Positions 51,321-60,219 of a stretch of DNA of 64,000 bases are shown here, one piece after another. A program made the position numbers and the translations under genes. Source of the DNA: Amphirosellinia nigrospora (lineage: Eukaryota; Ascomycota; Sordariomycetes; Xylariales; Xylariaceae); the NCBI GenBank assembly GCA_004123355.1, contig SCHM01000001.1, positions 9,310,193 through 9,374,192 of the forward strand, written 5' to 3'. How positions within the stretch are numbered: the first letter of the stretch is position 1; each line of letters opens with the position of its first letter. A model generated the notes under the pieces. The model saw nothing but the letters and a program-made list of their open reading frames with translations, was not told where the DNA came from and ran no database searches.

Positions 51321-51779
51321 TTATAGCATTGCCATCCTCATCATAAGTGATGCCTGATGAACTCGTGAAGAATGCGAACTGCCACGGTCGCCGCCATTTT
51401 CACTGCTACTGCCGTTGCTGCTGCCGCTTGTGCCCACGAACGCCTCCGCCTTCCTTGTAGTACTTTGCATTGTCGGATGTTCGTCTAGAGATGGACGCAT
51501 CTCGTCCGAGTTATCTTGGTTCTTGTCCGCGGTGCCATGATCCTGGTCTCTTTTGAAAAAATTGCCGGTCTGGATCTCTTCAGGGGTGTGCTCAAATAGG
51601 TTTCTTTTATGCATCTTGATTTCGTGTGGGGTAGTGAATGATGTGCTCTGTGCTCCTCTGAGATCTGTGACCGTGCCGGCGACGCTGTTGGGGGCATCGT
51701 GACCTGATGGCAGGGCGCTCGCCAACGGGATGGTGAGGCTCAGGAGAGAGAGGGAGATATTCGTCTTATAGTTTGGCAT
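51321..51779 (-). CDS. Small secreted protein of unknown function with possible Kex2 sites
   Basis: Single exon, 152 residues. The N-terminus MPNYKTNISLSLLSLTIPLA then SALPSG is a clear signal peptide with cleavage likely after SALP or ASA. The mature part is hydrophilic and low in cysteine. Two dibasic KR sites, at MHKR and NFFKR, bracket a 19-residue segment (NLFEHTPEEIQTGNFFKR region), as in Kex2-processed precursors. The C-terminal third is Ser/Gly/Asn-rich (GSSNGSSSENGGDRGSS), then a Met-rich end. I do not recognise the family. Candidate roles are a processed secreted peptide or an effector; neither is shown. It lies between the D-LDH and tyrosinase genes. Confidence 0.7.
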   Translation of the reverse strand: MPNYKTNISLSLLSLTIPLASALPSGHDAPNSVAGTVTDLRGAQSTSFTTPHEIKMHKRNLFEHTPEEIQTGNFFKRDQDHGTADKNQDNSDEMRPSLDEHPTMQSTTRKAEAFVGTSGSSNGSSSENGGDRGSSHSSRVHQASLMMRMAML

Positions 51780-52500
51780 TGTAATGAGTTTTTAGACTAT
51801 GATTCGCTCGAGCTGAGGATGAATTTTTGGTTTTGGAATCCGATGAGAATAAGTAAAGGAAACTTGGATGTTGTAGGATTATTTATAAAGCTTGGTCAGG
51901 GCTCTAGGCACATGGTTCTTCATTCACCTCTATGGGTGGTATTCACTGCGCGCGGTGAATGAGGGGAGCTAACTGCATTGTTTGTAGTTCTACGCCTAGA
52001 TGCTCTGGGCTTCCCGACTGGAAGCTGCTATCTGGAACTGGGGAGGTGCTGGCTGGAAACTACCTAGATTTCTGACACCGTGCAGTATCACAAGGCCTAC
52101 TGCTTACTTAAGTACCGACTTACCTCTACGTGACCAATGATACGATATCCCAAATTTTAGTTTTGGTCGAAGGGCAAACCCCCAGTGGAAAAAATTGGCG
52201 TTCATGCAACTTTATTTGAGCCTCATTTCTACCTGGTCCCATCTCTTTGCGACTACACGTGACGTCAGGATAAGTGACTCACTATGAAGCTCATCCATCA
52301 AACTGCCGGTCTAGTAATTACCCATCGAAACGTGAAGCACATACTTGAACTGTATTCACACTTCTCTATGCGCAATACATAGTTTTGAAGGAAAGACAAT
52401 CATCGCACCCAACGCTGGAATAATACTAAAATAACCCAACTGCATACCTAGCAGTACTGAGCGTTCCAGGAGGCATTGGGTGTACCGAAAAGAAAAGAGC
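51780..52500. other. Intergenic, no gene seen
   Basis: Holds the promoter of the small secreted-protein gene and the 3' end of the tyrosinase gene. A minus-strand frame at 52356-52595 is the out-of-frame shadow of the last tyrosinase exon. Confidence 0.55.
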
Positions 52501-53949
52501 TTATTCGTAGACGAAGCAGAAAGGTGAGTCTCCGACTGTGTCGAGAAGTTCGCGGTATTTGAAAGACGTTCCGACCGGGCTGATATCCAACACATCGTCG
52601 AGCGTGCCGTTTCGACTGGGAGGCTGGTTCATCATGGTGATGGTGCCGGCCATAGTCTGCTTCAGGTTAACCAAGATTCAGGACGTGTCAAGTAGCGAGC
52701 TTACCTGTCGATTCTCCCAATCGAGATTTTGCCAAATGAAATACATTCTATCTATCTGACCGTGGTGAAGGTAGAAGACGGGCTCGAGAGGCGAGAAGTA
52801 GAAATCACCACCAGGGTCACCGGCTTTAAAACATCGTTAGCATTCTCTTGCTCGATCATTTAGGTCCGATGGCAAGGGCAAAGGACAGCTTACCAATCGT
52901 GAAATGGCCACCTCCATGTACGGCAAATGCCCATTTTCGTGCCGCAGGGTAACGGAAATCTCCTTGAATATTCGACTGGAAGCTTTCGATATTTACTCCT
53001 TCAAGAATCGTCTCCGTGGTGTTCTTGATAGAGGCATAGGTAGCGCATATCGGGGTATTCAGATCGCGCTTTAGGCATCGCGGGTTGTACGCGAGAGGAT
53101 CACGAGCCGTGTTAGGTCCGAAATTAACCGTGTAGTTCTTAAACGGCCCGGTTGTCACGCAACCACCACCCGAGCCACCACCAAAAAACCCACCGCCTGG
53201 GAAGCCGCCGCCTCCACCACCTCCTGTGTTGTTCACTTTAGCGCCGTTCGAGCCCATGGAGGTCTCGGAGCCATCAAAGAGCGGCGACTTCTCGACACCG
53301 CCGGCGTCAAGACCCCACTCCCAGTATGGAAATGTTCCTTGGTAGCCACACATATCTCGCAGCTTCTGCTCGTATGTCCAGATGTAGAGGCGGTGAAAGA
53401 GGAGAAAATAGGCCTTGGGTTACATTAATATTGATATTGCAGTTGCTTTACCAATTTACTTACAGAATTATGAACGTATGGCGTGAGATGGTAGTGAAGC
53501 ACACCGAAACTATCAAACATTGATCTGGGCAAGAAAGTATCGTCAGATTGATGCAGGGTCAATATGATGGGCAGAGGTCGACTACCTACTTAGGACCAGT
53601 GACGTTCGGATAAACGTTCGGCTGTTCCATAAGGCACTCGACAGCCTTCACGAAAGCTGTCCTCTCGGGACCGGGTATCTTTCTCCTATTACCAATGATG
53701 AGCATTCTGATCTCATAACGACCAATCGCATCTCACCCACCATTCTTTGCGTACGTGAACGGTGTCCTTCGTACAGTTCCCCGTCGATCCTTCAAGGCGC
53801 TTCAATGCGGTATCGTAGGCGGTCTTGCCTATCTCTTGAAGAGCTTTGCCAGAGATAATGTCATCTTGGCTGTAGGTCTGTCCCTGAGCCAGCCCTTGGA
53901 AGGACACGGCCAGCAGGGCGTACGACAGAACCCGCTTGGCAAAAATCAT
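52501..53949 (-). CDS. Secreted short tyrosinase-like copper protein
   Basis: Six exons, complement of 52501-52659, 52705-52823, 52894-53413, 53464-53524, 53590-53685 and 53741-53949, give 387 residues with no break. A signal peptide (VLSYALLAVSFQGLAQGQ) starts the protein. The CuA site is seen as LHYHLTPYVHNS then LFHRLYIWTYE (His about 112/114, 120, 129). The CuB site is HGGGHFTI and FYLHHGQIDRMYF (His about 288, 292, 315/316), so all six ligands are present. A Gly-rich insertion lies between the two sites, near residues 170-192. The protein ends shortly after CuB and has no C-terminal lid domain, as in short fungal tyrosinases. Such enzymes oxidise mono- or diphenols outside the cell; the substrate is unknown. 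The first donor GTGGGT is chosen over GTGAGA for frame (KEWRKIPGPER). Confidence 0.92.
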
Positions 53950-55630
53950 CTCGTCAGCGCAACGGCTTCTTTAGCAGTCCTAAGGAAATAAGGACTTGGT
54001 ATCAAATCTTTGAGATGTATCATAGATTTATTGGTGATGGGGAGGCAACCGTCTCCTTATACGCCAAGAAAGTTTTTTTCATGTTGCCACGGCAAGACGG
54101 CAATGTATGACGGGTCAGAATCTGGGGAACGGCATGCGGTGGACACGCGGAGTAACCTGCTCACATCCTTAACCTTACCTAACAACTTAATATGAAGCAA
54201 AACAAGTGGATAAGGCTTACTTCGGGAGTTGAAGCCTCACCTTGGGCGATTGAATTGGGTCAGGTGTGATTGGCTCACGACGCTGATCGTGCTTGTTTTG
54301 ACGGGCAATAAGGAGAATTAATAAGTGCCGGAAGGATATGAGAACCACGAGGGAATCCAGTTTGGGCTAAATACGGGGCGAACCCGACCCTTGATTGGAC
54401 AGATTGGACACGGAACCACCAATTTAGCAGAACATCGAATTCTCCCGGGATAGTAATATCAGCCAGCAATACGAAACAACAGGTCACACCTTGGCGCTCA
54501 CGCATTGTTTATGGCGGATATTAGGTCGGGCCGCTAGAAATACGATGATTCGTATAGCCCGGGCATGGGCTACGTAAGTCTTGAAGGCGGAAAACTTCCG
54601 GCAGATAAGAACGGGTCATATTCACGAAGTTCTTGCGGTGTGGGTATAATACTATTCTATGATACTGACGGCAGTTTTATTCTCGCTGATATATGGGATA
54701 AGGACCAAACACCAAGCAATGCTGACTGATTGCTCATCATGGCGGTGCGGTACGATCATTCCATTGATTCCGCCGCACCCGACCACCCTCGGATCGTTGC
54801 CGTTTGGGGTGTAAGCTGTCGCAGTTGGGGCGCTGCTACATCATAGCTTCGGGGTTTCGATCGTCAACAGCCCTGTCCTATCTTTAGCTGATAGCTATGC
54901 TGCACAGGAAGCGTAGACGCCATGGAAAGCCAAGAACTACTTTGTGTGTGTCACGAGTCCAGTATACGTATAGTTAACTGCAAGCAGTCAAGTGCTCGAC
55001 TTGACAACGTTCTACTTTTGTAGTGTTGTGGTATGGTGTGCAGTTCTGTATCATGATAGTGTGCATTGCTCGAACATTGACTTCTCGATCCTTCGACTCC
55101 CTACGAGAAAGGAGCTAGGGGACTTGAACGACGGTTGCGCAGCATCAGACTGTTACCCATTTAAAGAAAACGATGTTGAGTATGAACCAGGCGGCAAACG
55201 CTCCCTCAATGGAGCCTTGGTCTTCAGACACGTATAGATCATGAGCAAGAATTTCCACTTTGTAAGGCGATATGCGAAGTTCTGATTCAACATCCACGGA
55301 TTACGGCTACGTGGACCCCCCAAGATCGCGATAGGGCTATATGTATCGCAAAATGGATGAAAAGGCAACCTTGCATCCGCGAGCAGGCGTAAAATGGGAT
55401 GGCCGCAGCTCTTATCCAGTTTATCGCTTATCTTTACTTTGGATAATTCCCCCATACGGTGAAGACTTGACAAAGCTGGGTCTTATTCCTATGGGCTAGC
55501 TGCAAATACAAATGGTCGTCGGGGTTTTTCAAAGCCCTTGGGGGTTTGCCTTGGCATATTCCAAGTCAGTGACCAGAATAATGGCTGCCCGGAGTCAACA
55601 ACCCCTTTCAATGGAAGATCCATTACGAGA
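53950..55630. other. 1.7-kb interval, no gene confirmed
   Basis: The bases next to 53950 are the tyrosinase promoter side. The frames at 54992-55237 (+) and 55153-55473 (-) overlap each other and show no recognised domain; one could be a decayed upstream part of the HET gene, but nothing supports it directly. Confidence 0.45.
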
Positions 55631-56165
55631 GATTTGGATTTCGAACTAGCCAAAAAATGGCTCGAAGACTGTTTGACTTCTCATGACAAGTCCAATATCT
55701 AATTTTTAAGGCTGATCAGTGGGTATTCAGCTCGGCGCAAATACTTACTCATGTTGACCCTGTCTTAAAAACAGGCCACTCAGCTTATTTCAGCTGATTG
55801 ACGTGCAAGATAAGAAAGTTGTTGAAATTAGAAGTCGCGAGCTCCGATCATTTCGCTATGCAGCATTGAGCTATGTTTAGGGCGGGCCACAGAAGTTTTG
55901 TCTGGAGAAGAACAATCACGTCGCACTGGAAAAGACAGGGGCTCTACGTGATACCCAGACTATCAGTGATGCGATAGCTGTTGTTCTAGGCTAGGGCCCA
56001 CATACATATGGATAGACGCCTTGTGCCTGATAAAAGATGACACGAACGACAAACGAGTGCAGTTGGGGCACATGGGCGTTTCGTCGCGCCTTGGGTTGCG
56101 TATATATTTGAGGAGTTCTGGCCCTTGGCGATGCGGCGCAATGAAGTTATCATCTTGAACTAGCA
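55631..56165 (+). pseudogene. Broken HET-domain (heterokaryon incompatibility) gene remnant
   Basis: In order on the plus strand one can read DFELAKKWLEDCLTSHD, RLIDVQDKKVV-type wording, FRYAALSYV followed by GGPQKF, and YIWIDALCLI. These are the landmarks of the HET domain (PF06985): the RYAALSYxWG motif and the WIDALCI motif. HET proteins act in fungal non-self recognition. The frame carries several breaks, some of them RIP-type, and stops being recognisable after LGHMG near 56080, so only about the first half of the domain is left. It looks like a fossil. Confidence 0.72.
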
Positions 56166-57226
56166 ATGGTGATATCAGGGATCCTGTGATATATGGGGTA
56201 GGTTATCTATACTTGTTGTGCGCAAAGGTTTCTAAATCTACCTTCGTAGACGTAACCGGGCTATATACAGATGAATCTCTTTGTTTCGTAGTACTGTGGC
56301 TTTGCAATACTGTGGCTTGAATATTGTGGCTTCATGACAGGTGAGGATTATTTTAGATGGGACATATGGTCTAAGCAAGAAAAGGGGGCGGTACTGTAAA
56401 TTCAGCTAGATATAGCCCAACGGAAAGAGCGATATGAGTCAGAGCTCGAGTAGTCAGTTCGCATCGTGATTAGAATAGCTAAATTCGACTCCAATCCAAG
56501 CCAGCTCCTTGAGAAGTATTTAGCTAGAATAGCGTAGATAACCTGGAAGTCATTGAGTACGCATATGTTTGCTTGTATCTCGTTGATGTCTCCATTGATG
56601 TGACTTGATTAGGGTTCTGGTACATCTTAAGTTTCAACAAGACTTTCCTGTCCCGTGGAGGATTTGGTGCGAGATATTAGAACGTCGGACAGGGGTGAGC
56701 GTTGCCATTTGGTACGATGACGTCCTCTCGGCTCCAGACGTGAAATTTATATGTGGTGAGCTATATAACTTCCAGCTCTACTCATGGGGCGGGGTTATCG
56801 TTACGTTATAATATCCAGACAAGATTAGAGATCCAAGTCGTGGTATATGTTTCCTTAGTTTTATTTCAAGAGAGATAATTCTAATAGAAGAGGAATCTGT
56901 AGTTTATATCACGGAGACTACCTAGATACTTGTCACATTCATATCACATTCACACGATAAAGCGAAATAGTCTGTACAAAGCATGTATTAATCTGCAGCG
57001 GCTCTATCTTGCCAGTCTTGCATCTATAAACATGTATACAGAAAGCCCAATTCCTATTCCCTATAAATTCCTCAACGTGATAGCCATCACGGAGGTAGCA
57101 GAAATACACTCTAGCCAACGTCAAGCACAAAATAGCCTTATAGCTATGGTGCTTGGTAGCGAGTCACTGGAGCACGCAGCTATTAGACTTTGACATCAAT
57201 CAGGAATGAGGTACTTTACTTACTTC
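56166..57226. other. Intergenic with dispersed and duplicated sequence
   Basis: Contains the dispersed repeat at 56198 and, from about 56945, the start of a duplicated segment that recurs from 58984. The 68-residue plus frame at 56605-56811 has no recognised motif. Confidence 0.5.
56198..56262. repeat. Dispersed repeat, copy 2 (partner near 3331)
   Basis: Shares TAGGTTATCTATACTT, TTGTGCGC, AAGG, TCTAAA and AGACGTAA in order with 3331-3395. It begins 33 bases after the broken HET gene. Confidence 0.5.
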
Positions 57227-57730
57227 TTAGAGGTCAGAAGGCTGACGTTTTCCCTGTCCGTCGGTCGCCAATGCGACAATCACGCCGCCACAAACTGCAA
57301 CAGGGCAGCAAAGGCAGTTGATAATCGCAGCAATAGCGCCGCAGACGCAACCAACACTGCCGCAAAGGAGGCAGCACATACAACTCGCAACACTCTTTAA
57401 CTCGTCGACAACTACATCGAGCCAGCCATCCTCGAGTTCTCCTAGCTTTCCATCTAACTCCGAAAAGTTAGGAACTGTAGCAGGATCGCTCGCGATTGCC
57501 TCCAAAAAAGCTCTTGATGGTGTCTTATCTGGCGAGTTATCGAGGTCCGTGTCCTGCATGGCTTTCATCTCACTTCGTTTGGAGGAGTGAAGGCGCTTCG
57601 TCACAGAGACCTTGCATCGCTTCAGGCAATCCCGGCAGCGCTGCTTTGCAGATCGCGAACCGGTCATGCTGGCGTTGGAAGGACCTGTGGACTGAACACC
57701 AGACGGCCGAAGAGTCGCTGAGGCAGACAT
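57227..57730 (-). CDS. Cysteine-rich small protein with hydrophobic C-terminal region, tandem copy A
   Basis: Single exon, 167 residues from the ATG at 57730 (MSASATLRPSG). The frame is open further upstream to 57844, but the paralogue at 59.8 kb aligns only from this ATG, which fixes the start. Three parts are visible: a Ser/Arg-rich head with a CRDCLKRC motif, a middle part (SDPATVPNFSELDGKLGELE), and a tail with ten cysteines in two hydrophobic runs (CMCCLLCGSVGCVCG and NCLCCPVAVCGG). The Cys/Gly/Ile/Val-rich tail suggests a membrane-inserted or palmitoylated segment rather than a secreted disulphide knot, since there is no signal peptide. I know no named family. Confidence 0.65.
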   Translation of the reverse strand: MSASATLRPSGVQSTGPSNASMTGSRSAKQRCRDCLKRCKVSVTKRLHSSKRSEMKAMQDTDLDNSPDKTPSRAFLEAIASDPATVPNFSELDGKLGELEDGWLDVVVDELKSVASCMCCLLCGSVGCVCGAIAAIINCLCCPVAVCGGVIVALATDGQGKRQPSDL

Positions 57731-58066
57731 CTTCCGCAAATAGAAAAATACGAAATCCCAGATTTTGTTTTGGGGTTTAGTGTTACTTGACTTGGGATAG
57801 TACCAAGCAAGCAAGGCTTTACAACCAATCTCAGACCCGAGCACGAGTGTGAGACCACTAAGTAGCGAGCGCTATTACTAGATGATGTTAGAAGTGATGG
57901 GAAACAGGGCGAGTTAAAATTACGTACATGAGGCTGCAGCTAAAGAGGATTTTCTGGAAAGTGGCGGATACTCTGGCGTTGCAGTTTTTTTCTGCTGATC
58001 AGTTGTGAAGAAACTGAGATGTAGAAGGAATGGAGGGAAGGAAAAGAAATAATTAGGGTGAGGCCT

Positions 58067-58073
58067 CTTTATA
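58067..58073 (-). promoter_or_regulatory. Candidate TATA box for copy A
   Basis: TATAAAG on the minus strand, 337 bases above the copy A start codon, in a CCCTCC-rich setting. A donor GTACGT near 57928 and an acceptor CATCTAG near 57880 suggest an intron in the 5' leader. The region around it is duplicated upstream of copy B, where TATATAT at about 60357-60366 takes the same place. Confidence 0.45.
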
Positions 58074-58130
58074 GGGAGGGAGGCAGGCTCTAAGCAAAAA
58101 TGGTTGCCGCGGCGATGCTCGCGGGCTGCT

Positions 58131-58945
58131 TGGTAGGGCTCCGCGCAACAACAGGTATAGATGGCCTTCCCCATATATCACAGGGTCCCTGCCAGGAATA
58201 TGGAACTAGACATCTAGACAAACAGATTAGACCAGACAAAGAGACTCTCTGTATATAGTCATGTAGTCACATAGAGCCCACGGAGATAACTTCACTAGTT
58301 CTCCATGCAACAACAGATGTCTACACCCTACCCCTGCGAGGTCTATGGCATTCCCTGGCAATAATATATTCGGGCATTCACGTACTATAATATAACAAGA
58401 AAGGAAGAACTTAAATCTGATTCCAGCGTAGCTTCTTTATATTTCGTGGATAAGCTAGAGAACGAATTACTAATATCTCTAAAGTAGCAATCAAAGTATT
58501 TAGTTGATTTATCGCAAACAGCCTAGAAGCTACTACGTAGGCAAATGTGTGCTCATATCTTATTTACGTTTACGTTTACAAACAATATGAATAAAAGTGA
58601 GAAGAGACAATCTTCAGTTCTAATCACGGAGATTGCCAGGAAACAGGGATCTAGGCACACGGATCCAACCGGAACAAAGCGACTCTCTGTATATAGTCAA
58701 GTAGTCACATAGAGCCCACGGAGATGACTTCACTGATCCTCCGTTTAAGAACAGATGTTTACACCCTACCTGTCATGAAGTCACGCCACATTACCCCAGC
58801 CACACTACCACAAGGCCACAGTACTTTAGGAACAAAGAGATCATCTGTATATAGCCTAGTTACGCCTACGGAGGTGGTTTGGAGACCTTCGCGCAACAAC
58901 AAGTATAGATGACCTACCCCATACTACGAGGTCCCTGACACTACC
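58131..58945. repeat. Local non-coding repeat family between the two cysteine-rich genes
   Basis: A unit of about 150 bp recurs here in direct orientation. Full copies lie at about 58187-58345 and 58634-58780, sharing GACTCTCTGTATATAGTCA, GTAGTCACATAGAGCCCACG and ACAGATGT(C/T)TACACCCTAC. Partial copies lie at about 58131-58190 and 58829-58930, sharing CGCGCAACAACA(G/A)GTATAGATG. No frame is kept. It lies between the duplicated gene segments and may have mediated the duplication. Confidence 0.65.
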
Positions 58946-58983
58946 CTTGCAAAGTTCGTCTCAGAGATTGCGTAGGCAATTGT

Positions 58984-59357
58984 CACATTCACACGATAAA
59001 GCAAGATAGTCTGTACGGAGCATATATTAATAAGCATGGCTTCATCTTGCCAGCCCTACGATTATGAAGCTATGTATAGAACTCCCAATTCCCGTTCCCA
59101 GTCAGTAGAGCTAATCATAGGGAAAGCCGAGCACTGCCACTTTGAACGTGAATCTTTCTCATTCTCCCAAACTCCCCCGCGTCATAGCAACCGTTAATCT
59201 CGAGGCCATGGCAAATATCAGCAAGTCACTGGGGCATGGACCTGTTAGCATTTGAGATAAATCGGGGGGGGGTATTTCACTTACTTTTTGGATAGCACAA
59301 TGGCTAGCTTTTATGTGTTTGAGTTGGCTTTTTAGTGTGTGGAGAAAATACAAAGTA
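58984..59357. repeat. 3' part of the duplicated segment, copy B
   Basis: CACATTCACACGATAAAGCA, then ATAGTCTGTAC, GAGCAT, and CATCTTGCCAG match 56945-57030 in the same order and orientation. The similarity runs on into the cysteine-rich genes and beyond their promoters, so the duplicated segment is about 1.1-1.4 kb in each copy. Confidence 0.65.
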
Positions 59358-59814
59358 TTAGTCCATCACCACTAGCGTCTTGACTACACAGGTAACGGGG
59401 CAACATAGACAGTTCACCGCGCTACCAATGATGCAGCCCACGCAACCAACACTACCACACAGAAGACAGCAGAAACACTTCGCGAGGCACCTTAGCACCT
59501 CTCCAACCCCATAAGAAAACCCCCATTGAGCTTTCCCAGTTCGACGCCTTTCAACTCCGAGAAGTCGGGCACCGTACTGGGATCGCTAGCAATGGCGCCA
59601 GCAGCTGCGGCCGAGACAGGGAAAGACTTCTCTGGATGCGAATCTTTGTTCGCGCGATGCTTTAGTGACTGTAGGCATCGCTTCACAGAGGTCTTGCCTC
59701 GCTGAAGACAGCTACGGCACCGCTGTCTGGCGATCGCGAGCTGCTGGTGCTGGAGGGGTTTGTAGGGTTGGTGAAGTGTTCACTAGACGTCCGAAGAGTC
59801 GCATTGGCAGACAT
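59358..59814 (-). pseudogene. Cysteine-rich small protein, tandem copy B, frameshifted
   Basis: Starts MSANATLRTSS at 59814 and follows copy A through CRSCLQRGKTSVKRCL, IASDPSTVPDFSELKG and the cysteine-rich tail CFCCLLCGSVGCVGC, then NCLCCPVTCVVKTLVVMD. Two frame changes are needed to follow it: a 1-nt loss near 59735 after SSRS, and a second change near 59510 before the Cys-rich tail. The tail keeps most of its cysteines, so the copy was under constraint until recently, or the breaks are sequence errors. It is shorter at the C-terminus than copy A. The two copies have the same orientation, with start codons about 2.1 kb apart. Confidence 0.6.
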
Positions 59815-60103
59815 CTTTCTGAACGAATAGATCCGCAAAGATCCCAGGCTGTTTTGGGTTTGTTCTGTGTAGTGTCACTTATCTCCGATCGGTACGGAGA
59901 TGAGCAAGGCTAGATAGAACTGTCCCAAGATCCCAGGATGCTTGGGAACGCTGAAAAGCGTCCTTGGTCTTTGGGCAGTGCAAAGATCAAGCCGACTATT
60001 TGGCCAATCTTAGCCCTGCAAAATGCAGAGTCTAAAACCACTACGGAGCGCACGCTAACCTTCGAATGAAGGCCGTCACTAGATGATATTAGCGGTGATG
60101 AAA

Positions 60104-60219
60104 AGTGTGGGAGCAAAGGTATAAGAATGAAGGTGTAGGAATGACAGTTGGGAGTGAAGATGTAGGGTAAAGGTGTGGGAGTGAAGGTGGGGGAGGTGAA
60201 GTTGTAGGAGTGAAAGGTA
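60104..60219. repeat. Minisatellite upstream of copy B
   Basis: About seven imperfect copies of a 14-18-base unit, best seen as GTGTGGGAGTGAAGGT with variants such as GTGTAGGAATGACAGT and GTTGTAGGAGTGAAAGGT. It sits in the 5' leader region of copy B. Copy A has no such array. Confidence 0.7.
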
